Assembly: GCA_021781455.1 (NCBI GenBank)
Contig: JAJXWV010000083.1
Span: 62,001 to 126,000 of the forward strand
Length of the DNA stretch: 64,000 nucleotides
Reading direction: 5' to 3'
From: Acidobacteriota bacterium
GTDB lineage: Bacteria; Acidobacteriota; Thermoanaerobaculia; Gp7-AA8
In this document: in pieces, positions 18,483-27,798 of the stretch
How the letters are laid out: the number at the start of each line of letters is the position of its first letter
Position numbering within the stretch: position 1 is the stretch's first letter
Position numbers and translations under genes: made by a program
Notes under the pieces: model-generated
What the model saw: the letters and a program-made list of their open reading frames with translations, nothing else
The model's database searches: none
Told to the model about the DNA's origin: nothing

Positions 18483-19967
18483 ATGCCGAAAACCTCCAAG
18501 TCGAAGACGATCCGGGTGGGATTGCTGATCTCCGCCTCGCTGGCCGTGCTGATGATGTTTTTGTTCTTCATCGGCTCGGAGCAGAAGATCTGGTCGCGCA
18601 AGAACGAATACGAGGTGCGCTTCGTCGACGTGGCCGGCCTGGCCGAAGGGAATCCGGTGAAGATTTCCGGCGTCACGGTCGGGGTGGTCAAGGACATCAC
18701 GCTGCCGCGCGATCCGAAGACATCCGACGTCCGGATCGAGCTGATGGTCGACCGCAAGTATGCCGAGCGCATCCGCGCCGATTCGCGGGCCCGGCTGAAG
18801 AAGCTGGGACTCCTCGCCGGCGACGCCTACATCGACGTCACGCCGGGCAGCACCCGATATCCGGAGCTCGAGCCCGGCACGGTGATCCCGGCTCAGAAAC
18901 AGACCAACGTCGAGCAGCTGATCTCCTCGGGCGAGGACCTCGTCGACAACCTCGTGCAGATCTCCTATTCGATGAAGAACATCCTCAACCGGGTCGATCG
19001 CGGTGAGGGTCTCCTCGGCGAGCTGACGAGCTCGCCCGAGACCAAGCAGCGCATCACCGACACCGTCCTGACGACGCTCAACAAAACCAATGCGGTGCTC
19101 ACGCACGTGGAGAGCGGGCGGGGAGTCATCGGCCGGCTCGTTTACGACGACAAGTACGCCGAGCAACTCACCAACTCACTGGCCTCGACCGTCCAGTCCC
19201 TGCAGACTGTGTCGGCAAGCATCGAGAGGTCCTTCGCCGCCGGGAACGGGACGATCCCGGCCCTGCTCAGCGATCCGGAAGGAAAGAAGAAGATCTTTGA
19301 TCTCGTCGAAAACCTGCGGGTCACCTCGGCGAACCTCGCTCTCTTCAGCGCCAGCCTGCAGAATGGCCAGGGGCTGGTGCCACGACTTCTGAACGACAAG
19401 GCCTATGGCGACCAGGCGCTCACCGAGTTCTCGCAGCTCGTCACGCAGCTCAATCAGACGGTTCAGAAGCTCAACTCCGGGCAGGGGACGGCGGGCAAGA
19501 TGATCGCCGATCCTTCCGTCTACGAATCGATCAACGACATTCTGATCGGCATCAACGAATCGAAGCTCCTGCGCTGGCTGATCCGCAACCGACAGGAAAG
19601 CGGCATCGAAAAGCGCTACAACGAAGAGCAGAAAACGGCTCCGGCCACAGCCCCGCCGGCTCAGAAGCCCGCGGCCAGGTCGTCCGAAGAGACACCGCCT
19701 CCGCAGATTCCCGTGGTGGCGCCATCGGAGTCCGCCAACCCGGCAACAACCGCTGCCAGCCCGGCGCCTGTCGTCGCGAGCCCCACGACGGTCTCGACGA
19801 CTCCGGCTGCCGCCCAGGCGAAATCCCCTTCTTCGGATGCTTCGGCGCCCGCTCCCGCGGACACGACGGCATCTCCGACGACGACCACCGCAGCGCCCGC
19901 CACTACGGCACCGGCGACGACCACCGCGCCGCCGCCGGCGACGACGACCACACCGCCAACCCCGTAA
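18483..19967 (+). CDS. mlaD: MlaD-like MCE-domain lipid transport protein with Ala/Pro/Thr-rich tail
   Basis: A 494-residue protein anchored by one N-terminal helix (VGLLISASLAVLMMFLFFIG). The single MCE domain follows at residues about 35-120 (YEVRFVDVAGLAEGNPVKIS). A long helical region with repeated VQSL/LNSGQG-like stretches then leads to about 110 residues of Ala, Pro and Thr-rich low complexity ending TTTTPPTP. It would bind MlaEF and span the periplasm as a lipid conduit. The ORF track starts at TTG 18468, but ATG 18483 gives a cleaner N-terminus. It is considerably longer than E. coli MlaD (183 residues), closer to multi-helix MCE proteins. Confidence 0.88.
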   Translation: MPKTSKSKTIRVGLLISASLAVLMMFLFFIGSEQKIWSRKNEYEVRFVDVAGLAEGNPVKISGVTVGVVKDITLPRDPKTSDVRIELMVDRKYAERIRADSRARLKKLGLLAGDAYIDVTPGSTRYPELEPGTVIPAQKQTNVEQLISSGEDLVDNLVQISYSMKNILNRVDRGEGLLGELTSSPETKQRITDTVLTTLNKTNAVLTHVESGRGVIGRLVYDDKYAEQLTNSLASTVQSLQTVSASIERSFAAGNGTIPALLSDPEGKKKIFDLVENLRVTSANLALFSASLQNGQGLVPRLLNDKAYGDQALTEFSQLVTQLNQTVQKLNSGQGTAGKMIADPSVYESINDILIGINESKLLRWLIRNRQESGIEKRYNEEQKTAPATAPPAQKPAARSSEETPPPQIPVVAPSESANPATTAASPAPVVASPTTVSTTPAAAQAKSPSSDASAPAPADTTASPTTTTAAPATTAPATTTAPPPATTTTPPTP

Positions 19968-19978
19968 GTGGCTTCGAG

Positions 19979-20008
19979 CGGAGAGCGGACATGCTTGTCC
20001 ACTCTCCG
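19979..20008 (+). terminator. Hairpin after mlaD
   Basis: CGGAGAG-C-GGACA pairs with TGTCC-A-CTCTCCG around TGCT, 11 bp after the mlaD stop. No T-run follows, so it is a possible Rho-dependent or RNA-stabilising end. Confidence 0.45.
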
Positions 20009-20128
20009 AGGACACTCGCATGGGCGTTCTCGAGGCCCCCCCCGTATCTCAGGCGGCGTTTCGCTGCGTGTTACGATTCGCCGCGCCCTCCGCCCGTCGC
20101 GGCGCGATCTCATCTCCCGGAGGATCAA

Positions 20129-21457
20129 GTGGATATCGCAGTCATCGGCACAGGCTATGTCGGCCTCGTGACCGGGGCCGGACTGGCCGACTTCGGCAAC
20201 GACGTCGTCTGCGTCGACATCGATGAGAAGAAGATCGACGCACTGCGCCGTGGCGTGATCCCGATCTACGAGCCGGGCCTCGACAAGCTCGTCAGCAAGA
20301 ACGTCAACGAAGGCCGCCTGGCCTTCACCACCGATCTCGCCGGCGCCATTCAGTCCGCGCGGGCCATCTTCATCGCTGTCGGAACGCCGCCGAAAGCGGA
20401 CGGCTCCGCCGATCTTCGCTATGTCGAAGATGTGGCGCGCACGATCGCGAAGCACATGAACGGGCCCAAGCTCATCGTTACGAAATCGACGGTCCCCATC
20501 GGCACCGGGCGCCTCATCGAGAAGATCATCGACGGCACCGGAAACGGCCACAAGGCCTCCGTGGCCTCGAACCCCGAGTTCCTGCGGGAAGGCTCGGCGA
20601 TCGAGGACTTCATGAAGCCGGACCGCGTCGTCATCGGCGCCTCGGATCAGGAAGCGATCGAGCTGATGCGGGAGATCTACGCTCCGCTGCACTCGCTGGA
20701 GATTCCCTTCGTCGTCACCAACGTCGAGTCCGCCGAGCTGATCAAGTACGCGGCCAACGGCTTCCTGGCCACGAAGATCACCTTCATCAATGAGATTGCG
20801 ACGATTTGCGAGAAGGTCGGCGCCAATGTGCACGACGTGGCCATCGGCATGGGCCTCGACTCGCGCATCGGCCCGAAGTTCCTCCAGGCCGGCCCGGGGT
20901 TCGGCGGCAGCTGCTTTCCGAAGGACACCTCCGCGATGGCCGACATCGCCAGGAAATACGGCTACGAGTTCCAGATCATCGAGGCTGTGCTGCGCGTCAA
21001 CGACGATGTAAAGCAGCGCATGGTCGAGAAGATCGTTCAAGCCGCCGGCGGCGACGTCAGCGGTAAGACCATTGCCGTGCTCGGTCTCGCCTTCAAACCG
21101 GAGACCGACGACATGCGCGACTCGCCGGCCATTCCGATCATCCAGGGCCTTCAGAAGCGGGGCGCCGCAATTCGCGCCTACGACCCGCAGGCAATGGAGA
21201 ACTGCAGGAGCATCTTCGAGAACGTGACTTACTGCGAGGACGCGTATGCGACCGTGGAAGGCGCCGACGTCCTGGTCATTGCCACCGAATGGAACGAGTT
21301 CCGCGCCCTCCGTCTCGGGCGGATCCGGGAGGCGCTGCGGCAGCCGGTCATCGTCGACCTGCGCAACGTCTACGATCCGGCGCGTATGAAGGCGGAAGGC
21401 TTCAGCTACACCTCCGTCGGCCGCGCCGACCAGCCGCGGAAGAGAGGACAGGCCTGA
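20129..21457 (+). CDS. ugd: UDP-glucose 6-dehydrogenase
   Basis: A 442-residue NAD-dependent enzyme that oxidises UDP-glucose to UDP-glucuronate in two steps. The N-terminal Rossmann motif is [18 protein letters not shown]. The catalytic Cys lies in [14 protein letters not shown], and the C-terminal UDP-binding domain carries [16 protein letters not shown]. The ORF track extends to 19991, but GTG 20129 directly follows a GGAGG ribosome-binding site and begins at the first strand of the Rossmann fold, so it is chosen. It overlaps the next gene (TGATG) and supplies its substrate. Confidence 0.95.
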   Translation: MDIAVIGTGYVGLVTGAGLADFGNDVVCVDIDEKKIDALRRGVIPIYEPGLDKLVSKNVNEGRLAFTTDLAGAIQSARAIFIAVGTPPKADGSADLRYVEDVARTIAKHMNGPKLIVTKSTVPIGTGRLIEKIIDGTGNGHKASVASNPEFLREGSAIEDFMKPDRVVIGASDQEAIELMREIYAPLHSLEIPFVVTNVESAELIKYAANGFLATKITFINEIATICEKVGANVHDVAIGMGLDSRIGPKFLQAGPGFGGSCFPKDTSAMADIARKYGYEFQIIEAVLRVNDDVKQRMVEKIVQAAGGDVSGKTIAVLGLAFKPETDDMRDSPAIPIIQGLQKRGAAIRAYDPQAMENCRSIFENVTYCEDAYATVEGADVLVIATEWNEFRALRLGRIREALRQPVIVDLRNVYDPARMKAEGFSYTSVGRADQPRKRGQA

Positions 21458-22395
21458 TGGGGCGTGCGCTGATCACGGGCGGTGCGGGATTCCTCGGATC
21501 GCATCTCTGCGACCTCTTTCTTGCCCGTGGCCATGAAGTCATCTGCATGGATAACTTCATCACCGGCTCGCCGGAGAACATCAAGCACCTCTTCGGCCGC
21601 GACGGCTTCACCTTCATCAAGCACGACGTCACGAACTACATCTACGTCGATGGGCACGTCGACTACGTCCTGCACTTCGCCTCCCCGGCGAGCCCGATCG
21701 ACTATCTGGAGAAGCCGATCCAGACGTTGAAGGTCGGTTCGCTCGGCACGCACAAGACCCTCGGCCTGGCCAAGGACAAGGGGGCGCGCTACCTGATCGC
21801 GTCGACCTCCGAGGTCTATGGCGATCCCCTGATCCACCCGCAGAAAGAGGACTACTGGGGCAACGTCAATCCGGTCGGCCCGCGCGGCGTGTACGACGAG
21901 GCCAAGCGCTTCGCCGAGGCGATGACGATGGCCTACCACCGCTTCCATGGCGTCAACACGCGGATCGTGCGGATCTTCAACACCTACGGCGAGCGGATGC
22001 GCATCAACGACGGCCGCGTCGTGCCGGCTTTCATCGCCCAGGCGCTGCGCAACGAGCCGATGACGGTGTTCGGCGATGGCTCACAGACGCGGTCGTTCTG
22101 CTATGTCTCCGACCTGATCGAAGGCATCTACAGGCTGCTGATGTCCGAGGAGGTCTTCCCGACCAACATCGGCAACCCGAGCGAGATGACGGTGCTGCAG
22201 TTTGCCGAGCGGATCAAAGCGCTCGTCGGATCGACGGCGCCGATCGAGTTCCGCCCGTTGCCCGAGGACGATCCGAAGATCCGCCGTCCGGACATCGGCA
22301 AAGCGCGGAAGCTGCTCGACTGGGAGCCGCGCGTGCCGCTGGATGAAGGCCTGAAGCGGACCATCGACTACTTCCGCCGCAAGGTTCTGGACTAG
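21457..22395 (+). CDS. uxs: UDP-glucuronate decarboxylase (UDP-xylose synthase)
   Basis: A 312-residue extended SDR enzyme. It shows the NAD-binding [11 protein letters not shown], the conserved [17 protein letters not shown], a Thr/Ser-Tyr-Lys site (STSEVYGDP and GVYDEAKRF) and [19 protein letters not shown], all typical of UXS. It converts UDP-glucuronate made by Ugd into UDP-xylose and CO2, a precursor for surface glycans. The ATG at 21457 overlaps the ugd stop, so the two enzymes are translationally coupled. The track ORF starting at 21289 is a read-back extension into ugd. Confidence 0.93.
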   Translation: MGRALITGGAGFLGSHLCDLFLARGHEVICMDNFITGSPENIKHLFGRDGFTFIKHDVTNYIYVDGHVDYVLHFASPASPIDYLEKPIQTLKVGSLGTHKTLGLAKDKGARYLIASTSEVYGDPLIHPQKEDYWGNVNPVGPRGVYDEAKRFAEAMTMAYHRFHGVNTRIVRIFNTYGERMRINDGRVVPAFIAQALRNEPMTVFGDGSQTRSFCYVSDLIEGIYRLLMSEEVFPTNIGNPSEMTVLQFAERIKALVGSTAPIEFRPLPEDDPKIRRPDIGKARKLLDWEPRVPLDEGLKRTIDYFRRKVLD

Positions 22396-22404
22396 CGCAG
22401 CCCC

Positions 22405-22717
22405 GTCACTCTGAGCCGGCGAAGACACGGGGAAAGGGCGGGCGGGTGGAGCGGCGTAGCGCGGCGAAGAGTCTCAAAATGCGCGGATTGTGGAGTCTTG
22501 CGCTTGATCAGATTCTTCGAGCGAGGACAGCCGGCTCACCGCGATCGTGCAATCCGCAGACTGTTCACCGCGCTCCACCGCTCCCGCCCACCCAACCGCT
22601 TCCGCCGGCTCAGAGGCTGTGCAGAAATCGAGAGCGGATGAGGGGGTTGTACTGCGACTCGATCCTCGTCGGTTCATTGCTGCTCCACCGCCGCCTCCAC
22701 CGGCTCAGAGTGACGGT
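22405..22717. repeat. Long GAGCCGGCG inverted repeat, copy 2 (compound)
   Basis: GTCACTCTGAGCCGGCGAAG at 22405 pairs with CCGGCTCAGAGTGACGG at 22700-22716. A second, inner right arm CCGCTTCCGCCGGCTCAGAG lies at 22595-22614, suggesting a nested or duplicated element. It fills most of a 360-bp gene-free stretch after uxs. Nothing else is recognised there. Confidence 0.75.
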
Positions 22718-22755
22718 GGGGGGGACTGCGCTCGCGATTTGCATGAGCGTTGAGC

Positions 22756-23202
22756 ATGGTCAGTCCGCGCACCTGGGCGCGCGAATGGCGCGTGCTCCTC
22801 GAATTCGTGGCCGGCTTCTGCGGCACGATCTTTTTCCACCAGCCGGCGCTCTGGCTGCTTCACATCGCCGGCATGACCCCGAACACGCCGTACGTGATGA
22901 CGCCCGTCCCGCCGTTCAGCGTCCCGTCGGTCATCTCGCTCGCCTTCTGGGGCGGCATCTGGGCGCTCATCCTGATCCCGGTGATCGCGAATGTGCGCAA
23001 CGAGGCCGGTTACTGGATTGCGGCGCTCGTCTTCGGCGCGATTGCTCCGACTGCGGTGGCCTGGTTCGTCGTCGCTCCGCTCAAGCATCAGCCGATGGCG
23101 GCGGGATGGAAGCCCGCGGCCATGGCTCTGGGGCCGATCGTCAACGGCGCGTGGGGTCTCGGGACCGCCCTGCTGTTCCGTTTCTTCGTGAGGTCGAAAT
23201 GA
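22756..23202 (+). CDS. Small four-helix membrane protein of unknown function
   Basis: A 148-residue protein with about four hydrophobic segments (LLEFVAGFCGTIFFHQPALW, SLAFWGGIWALILIPVIANV, WIAALVFGAIAPTAVAWFVV, and a C-terminal LGTALLFRFFV). No family is recognised with confidence. Its C-terminus FVRSK overlaps the start of the next gene by the ATGA arrangement, so it is co-expressed with a DUF488 protein. The ATG at 22756 is preferred over the TTG at 22750 in the track. Confidence 0.7.
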   Translation: MVSPRTWAREWRVLLEFVAGFCGTIFFHQPALWLLHIAGMTPNTPYVMTPVPPFSVPSVISLAFWGGIWALILIPVIANVRNEAGYWIAALVFGAIAPTAVAWFVVAPLKHQPMAAGWKPAAMALGPIVNGAWGLGTALLFRFFVRSK

Positions 23203-23537
23203 TCGCCGGCGTGAAGCGCGCGTATGAGCCGCCGTCTTCAAAAGACGGAAAGCGCGTGCTCGTCGACCGGGTCTGGCCGCGCGGTGTGAAGAAGACCTCG
23301 ATCGACGTGTGGATGAAGGACGTGGCGCCGTCGACCGCGCTCCGCAAGTGGTTCGGCCATGATCCGGCGAAGTGGAGCGACTTCCGGAAGCGCTACTTCC
23401 GCGAGCTCGAGAAGAACCCCGCCGTAACCGAGTTGAGGAAGGTTGCGAGCCGGCAGCGAGTCACGCTCGTCTACAGCGCGAAAGACGAGGAGCACAACCA
23501 GGCGGTCGCGCTCAGGGAGTACCTGAAGTCATCCTGA
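23199..23537 (+). CDS. DUF488 family protein (YeaO-like)
   Basis: A 112-residue protein with the family hallmarks LVDRVWPRGVKK near the N-terminus, WFGHDPAKWSDFRKRYFREL in the middle and LVYSAKDEEHNQAVALREYL at the C-terminus. This family is widespread and small, and its biochemical role is not established. The ATG at 23199 overlaps the upstream stop. It converges with purA, with only 29 bp between the two stop codons. Confidence 0.88.
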   Translation: MIAGVKRAYEPPSSKDGKRVLVDRVWPRGVKKTSIDVWMKDVAPSTALRKWFGHDPAKWSDFRKRYFRELEKNPAVTELRKVASRQRVTLVYSAKDEEHNQAVALREYLKSS

Positions 23538-23566
23538 CAGTCCGGTGGAATTGAGAAAGCGCCCGC

Positions 23567-24841
23567 TCAGCGGACGATCGTCTCTTCCCGCCGCGGGCCC
23601 GTCGAGATGATCGAGACCGGCGCCTCGACTTCATCCTCGATGAAGCGGATGTAGTCACGGGCTGCCTGCGGAAGGTCGTCGATCGAGGTCAGGCCGACGA
23701 TCGACTTCTTCCAACCCTTGAACGTGCGGTACTCCGGCTTGTAGTCGTGGTGCGAGACGGCAAACGCCGGAAATGTCTTCCAACGCTCGCCGCGCACGTT
23801 GTAGCCGGTGCAAATGGGGATCTCGGCGAGCTCGTCGAGGACGTCGAGCTTCGTCAGGGCGATCGAGTCGATGCCGTTGAGCATGGCCGACGTGCGGAGG
23901 ACGGGAAGGTCGAGCCAGCCGCAGCGCCGCGGCCGTCCGGTGACGGTGCCGAACTCGTTGCCGCGGGCGCGCAGGTGCTCGCCCTGTTCGTCGGTCAATT
24001 CGGTGGGGAAGGCTCCTCCGCCGACGCGCGTGGTGTACGCCTTGACCACGCCGATGACGCGGTGAATGTGCTTGGGGGCGACGCCGAGGCCCGTGCAGAT
24101 GCCGCCGACGACGGTGTTCGACGAGGTTACGAACGGGTACGTGCCGTGATCGATGTCCAGCATCGTCCCCTGCGCGCCCTCGAACATCACGCTCTTCCCG
24201 TTGCGGAGGTGCTCGTTGATCCAGACGGTGCCGTTGGTGATGCGCTCGGCGAGCACCTCGCCGTAGCGCAGATAGGTCTCGAAGAGTTTCTGGGGATCGT
24301 AGGTCTCGCGGCCGTACACGCTCTTCAGGAGGAGATTCTTCTCCGCGCAGGCGAACTCGATGCGCGCCCGCAGCAGGTCGGGATCGAGCAGATCGGCGAT
24401 GCGGATGCCGTAACGGCCGACCTTGGCCTCGTACGCCGGCCCAATGCCGCGACCGGTGGTCCCGATCTTTCCCTGGCCGGCCGCTTCCTCGCGGGCCAGG
24501 TCGAGTGCCTTGTGGTAGGGGAGGATGCAGTGCGCGGAGTCGCTGATCTTGAGGTTGCTGTCGATGTGCACCCCGAGGGCGCGCAGTTTCTCGATCTCTT
24601 CGAGCAGCGCCTCGGGGTCGATGACCATGCCGTTACCGAGGAGGCAGAGTTTGTCGGCGTGAAGAATGCCGGATGGGATCAGCCGCAGCGCGAAGTGCTG
24701 GTCGGCAAACTTGACGGTGTGGCCGGCGTTGTGGCCGCCCTGATAGCGGGCGACGATGTCGAATTGCTCGCAGAGCAGGTCGACGATCTTCCCTTTTCCC
24801 TCGTCACCCCACTGGGTGCCGATGACGGCGAGATTTGGCAT
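23567..24841 (-). CDS. purA: Adenylosuccinate synthetase
   Basis: A 424-residue enzyme of the normal length. It joins IMP and aspartate with GTP hydrolysis to give adenylosuccinate, the first committed step to AMP. The N-terminal GTP loop GTQWGDEGKGKIVDLL is present, followed by the catalytic Asp and His region (HNAGHTVKFADQHFALRLIP), IGTTGRGIGPAYEAKVGR and, near the C-terminus, GYNVRGERWKTFPAF. It is the first minus-strand gene of the window and is monocistronic. The ATG sits at 24841-24839. Confidence 0.97.
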   Translation of the reverse strand: MPNLAVIGTQWGDEGKGKIVDLLCEQFDIVARYQGGHNAGHTVKFADQHFALRLIPSGILHADKLCLLGNGMVIDPEALLEEIEKLRALGVHIDSNLKISDSAHCILPYHKALDLAREEAAGQGKIGTTGRGIGPAYEAKVGRYGIRIADLLDPDLLRARIEFACAEKNLLLKSVYGRETYDPQKLFETYLRYGEVLAERITNGTVWINEHLRNGKSVMFEGAQGTMLDIDHGTYPFVTSSNTVVGGICTGLGVAPKHIHRVIGVVKAYTTRVGGGAFPTELTDEQGEHLRARGNEFGTVTGRPRRCGWLDLPVLRTSAMLNGIDSIALTKLDVLDELAEIPICTGYNVRGERWKTFPAFAVSHHDYKPEYRTFKGWKKSIVGLTSIDDLPQAARDYIRFIEDEVEAPVSIISTGPRREETIVR

Positions 24842-24894
24842 GCGGCGCGGAGACTAGCACAGGAAACCGCGCTCGGGCTGCGAGGGGGAACGGA

Positions 24895-24926
24895 GGTTGC
24901 GAGGTTGCGAGGTCACGAGGTTTCGA
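24895..24926. repeat. Octamer tandem array (GGTTGCGA)
   Basis: Four 8-bp units (GGTTGCGA, GGTTGCGA, GGTCACGA, GGTTTCGA) lie upstream of purA. No clear opposite arm is seen. The unit resembles those at 1.17 and 41.5 kb. Confidence 0.82.
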
Positions 24927-24958
24927 GGCGTTGCCCGGGCTCTATCGCGGTGCCTCCC

Positions 24959-25120
24959 CGTCACTCTGAGCCGGCGAAGCCGCGGGTGGCTGGGTGGTGC
25001 GCGGCGGAGCGCGGCGAAGAGTCTCTTACCGGGACGAGCTGTCCGCTGGAGACTCTTGGCCGCGCTTCGCCGCTCCCGCCAACCACCCTTCCCCGCGTCT
25101 CCGCCGGCTCAGAGTGACGG
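24959..25120. repeat. Long GAGCCGGCG inverted repeat, copy 3
   Basis: CGTCACTCTGAGCCGGCG at the left end is mirrored by CGCCGGCTCAGAGTGACG at the right end, with further pairing of AGAGTCTC/GAGACTCT and GCGGAGCGCGGCG/CGCGCTTCGCCGC inside. It lies in the divergent purA-kbl intergenic region of 377 bp, which must also hold both promoters. Confidence 0.82.
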
Positions 25121-25123
25121 GAT

Positions 25124-25144
25124 TTCGCAATTCGCAATTCGCAA
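25124..25144. repeat. Heptamer tandem array (TTCGCAA x3)
   Basis: Three perfect TTCGCAA units follow directly after the long inverted repeat and lie 75 bp upstream of the kbl start. No opposite arm is seen. Confidence 0.8.
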
Positions 25145-25218
25145 TCATTCCTCGATATGCTCCCGCCCTGCTCTGCACGCATCTTGCGCGAGCCGAAATC
25201 CGTCCGAGAGGATTCTCA

Positions 25219-26409
25219 ATGTCACTGCTGAACACCCTTTCCGCTGAGCTCGATCAGATGGGGAAGGCCGGCACCCTGAAGCGCGAATTGCCGCTGCGCG
25301 GCCCGCAGGGGGCGATGGTCGAGATCGAGGGCAAGGGCGAAGTCATCATGCTGACTTCGAACAACTATCTTGGCCTGGCCAACCATCCGGCCATCGTCGA
25401 AGCGGCTGAAAAGGCGGAGCGCGACTTCGGCTACGGACTCGCTTCCGTGCGCTTCATCTGCGGCACGCAGACCATCCACCGCCGCCTCGAGGAGCGCATC
25501 AGCGAGTTCTTCGGCACCGAAGAGACGATCCTCTACGGGTCGTGCTGGAACGCGAACGAAGGGCTGTTCCAGACGATTACCACGGAAGACGACGCCATCG
25601 TTTCCGACGAGCTGAACCACGCCTCGATCATCGATGGCGTGCGCCTCGCGAAGTCGCGCAAGGAGCGCTACAAGAACCGCGACATGGCCGATCTGCGCAG
25701 GGTCATGGAGGCGACCAGAGACTCGCGCAACCGCGTCATCATGACCGACGGCGTGTTCTCCATGGAGGGGTCGCTGGCGCCGCTGCCCGAGATGGTGGCC
25801 ATCGCCCGCGAGCACGGCGCATTTCTGGTCGTCGACGATTCCCACGGTACGGGCGTGCTCGGGAAAACCGGCCGCGGGACGGCGGAGGAGCTCGGGGTAT
25901 TCGGGAAGATCGACGCCTACACCTCCACGCTGGGCAAGGCTCTCGGCGGCTCGCACGGCGGCTTCACCACCGGTCCGCGCGTTCTGGTCGACTACCTGAG
26001 GCAGAAATCGCGGCCTTACCTTTTTTCGAATACCCTTCCGCCCGCAGTGGTGATGGGATCGATGGCCGCGCTCGACCTGCTGGAGAAAGACTCGACTCTG
26101 GTGTCGCGGCTGCGGGAGAACACGACTCGTTTTCGGCGTGCCCTCGCGGCGCGGGGTGTGAACATCCGCGAAGGAATTACGCCGATCGTGCCGATCCTCA
26201 TCGGCGACACGGCCAAGGCGATCGCCATGTCGGCCGAGCTTCTCGACCGCGGTGTGTACGTCTCCGGCTTCGGCTTTCCGGTCGTTCCGCAGGGGCAGGC
26301 GCGGCTGCGATGCCAGATCAGTGCAGCGCACACGACCGAGCAGCTCGATCGGGCCGCGAATGCGATCGTACAGCTCGCCGAGAAGTACGGAGTACTCGCG
26401 GACGCATGA
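25219..26409 (+). CDS. kbl: 2-amino-3-ketobutyrate CoA ligase (glycine C-acetyltransferase)
   Basis: A 396-residue PLP enzyme of the alpha-oxoamine synthase family. Long stretches follow E. coli Kbl closely, including NNYLGLANHP, LASVRFICGTQTIHRRLE, LNHASIIDGVRL and the PLP-lysine site TLGKALGGSHGG. It cleaves 2-amino-3-ketobutyrate with CoA to glycine and acetyl-CoA in threonine catabolism. The usual partner, threonine dehydrogenase (tdh), is not adjacent. ATG 25219 gives the standard N-terminus; the track ORF begins 75 codons upstream in repeat sequence. Confidence 0.92.
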   Translation: MSLLNTLSAELDQMGKAGTLKRELPLRGPQGAMVEIEGKGEVIMLTSNNYLGLANHPAIVEAAEKAERDFGYGLASVRFICGTQTIHRRLEERISEFFGTEETILYGSCWNANEGLFQTITTEDDAIVSDELNHASIIDGVRLAKSRKERYKNRDMADLRRVMEATRDSRNRVIMTDGVFSMEGSLAPLPEMVAIAREHGAFLVVDDSHGTGVLGKTGRGTAEELGVFGKIDAYTSTLGKALGGSHGGFTTGPRVLVDYLRQKSRPYLFSNTLPPAVVMGSMAALDLLEKDSTLVSRLRENTTRFRRALAARGVNIREGITPIVPILIGDTAKAIAMSAELLDRGVYVSGFGFPVVPQGQARLRCQISAAHTTEQLDRAANAIVQLAEKYGVLADA

Positions 26410-26499
26410 GACCCACCGTCCTCATATTCCGCGAGCGCCCCGACAGGTACGGTCGCGGACGTGCAGCTGCACCGGGTCGGATGGAGTGAAGACAATCGG

Positions 26500-27336
26500 G
26501 TGACACCTCTCCTGTTCATCATCAGCGTCGCCACTCTCTCGTTTATCGGCGGCTTCGTTGGATCGCTGCTCGGTCTCGGCGGCGGCATCATCGTCGTTCC
26601 GGTCCTGACGCTTCTGATGCACATCGACATTCGCCTGACGATCGGTGCATCCATCGTTTCGGTCATCGCGACCTCCAGCGGCGCCGCAGCGGCCTACGTC
26701 CGCGATCATCTGGCGAACATCCGCGTGGCGATGTTTCTCGAGCTCGGGACCGCGTCGGGCGCGATCACGGGGGCGTACCTCGCCGGCATCATCCAGCCGC
26801 GGTGGCTGTACATCCTTTTTGGCGTCGTGCTCAGCTACTCCGCCGTGGCGATGTACCGCGGCCGCCACACCGCCAAACGCCACGTCGTTCCCGGGCCTCT
26901 GGCGCGCAGACTGCGCCTCGCCAGCTCCTACTACGACGATGCCGCCAACGGCGAAATCGTCTATCAGCCCGTCCGGCCGGGGTTAGGCCTCGTGCTCATG
27001 TACATCGCAGGCGCAGCGAGCGGACTGCTCGGCATCGGCTCGGGCGCACTGAAAGTCCCGGCGATGGACCTGGCCATGGAGCTGCCGATCAAGGTGTCGA
27101 CGGCCACGAGCAACTTCATGATCGGGGTCACCGCCGCCGCCTCGGCCGGCATCTATTTCAGCCGTGGACAGATCGACCCGTTCATTGCAGCTCCGGTGGC
27201 CATCGGCGTGCTCGCCGGCGCATTCGTCGGCTCCCATACGCTCGGTAGGATCGACAGCCACGCCATCCGCGCGATCTTCGTGGTCGTCCTGCTCATCGTG
27301 GCGGCCGAGATGCTGTTCAAAGGAGTCCGATGGTGA
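26500..27336 (+). CDS. TauE/SafE family sulfite/anion exporter
   Basis: A 278-residue membrane protein of the TauE/SafE (UPF0721) family with about eight hydrophobic segments in two halves. The first begins LSFIGGFVGSLLGLGGGIIV and the second contains AGAASGLLGIGSGALKVPAM. These paired glycine-rich GG(G/A) motifs are the family signature. Members export sulfite, sulfoacetate or related organosulfur anions; the substrate here is not known. GTG 26500 is preferred over GTG 26461 because it starts just before the first helix. It overlaps the following DUF1634 gene by 7 bp. Confidence 0.87.
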   Translation: MTPLLFIISVATLSFIGGFVGSLLGLGGGIIVVPVLTLLMHIDIRLTIGASIVSVIATSSGAAAAYVRDHLANIRVAMFLELGTASGAITGAYLAGIIQPRWLYILFGVVLSYSAVAMYRGRHTAKRHVVPGPLARRLRLASSYYDDAANGEIVYQPVRPGLGLVLMYIAGAASGLLGIGSGALKVPAMDLAMELPIKVSTATSNFMIGVTAAASAGIYFSRGQIDPFIAAPVAIGVLAGAFVGSHTLGRIDSHAIRAIFVVVLLIVAAEMLFKGVRW

Positions 27337-27740
27337 CTGTCGAGCCCGCATCAAGACCGGAACCGCGCTGGGTCGACATCGCGATCTCGAATCTGCTGCG
27401 CGGAGGAGTCATTCTCAGCATCACGATCGTCATCATCGGCCTCGGCGTGACGTTCGCTCACCACCGCGACTACTTTCAGTCGCGGCCGGCGCTGGGCGAG
27501 CTGACCCGGCCGGGCGAGCATTACCCGAGCTCGGTTCAGGATGCGCTCCGCGGTGTCTTGGCGTTGCGCGGCCAATCGATCGTCATGTTGGGCCTTCTGA
27601 TCCTGATCGCCACTCCGGTGGGGCGGGTGACATTTTCGATCGTAGTCTTCCTGATCGAGCACGACCGGATGTACGCGATCGTCACGACGGTGGTCTTGCT
27701 GCTGCTGCTGCTGTCGTTCGTTCTCGGCGCAACGGAATGA
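27330..27740 (+). CDS. DUF1634 membrane protein
   Basis: A 136-residue protein with three predicted helices (NLLRGGVILSITIVIIGLGV, SIVMLGLLILIATPVG, and a Leu-rich C-terminal helix TTVVLLLLLLSFVLG). The layout fits DUF1634, a family usually found beside TauE/SafE exporters. The start overlaps the exporter stop, so it is probably an accessory subunit; its function is unknown. The short middle region RPGEHYPSSVQDALRG is likely extracytoplasmic. Confidence 0.82.
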   Translation: MVTVEPASRPEPRWVDIAISNLLRGGVILSITIVIIGLGVTFAHHRDYFQSRPALGELTRPGEHYPSSVQDALRGVLALRGQSIVMLGLLILIATPVGRVTFSIVVFLIEHDRMYAIVTTVVLLLLLLSFVLGATE

Positions 27741-27798
27741 GTGCGGCGATTGGGATGACCACGGTTGAGGAAAGCGTTTACATGGCCGAGGGTCCAGA

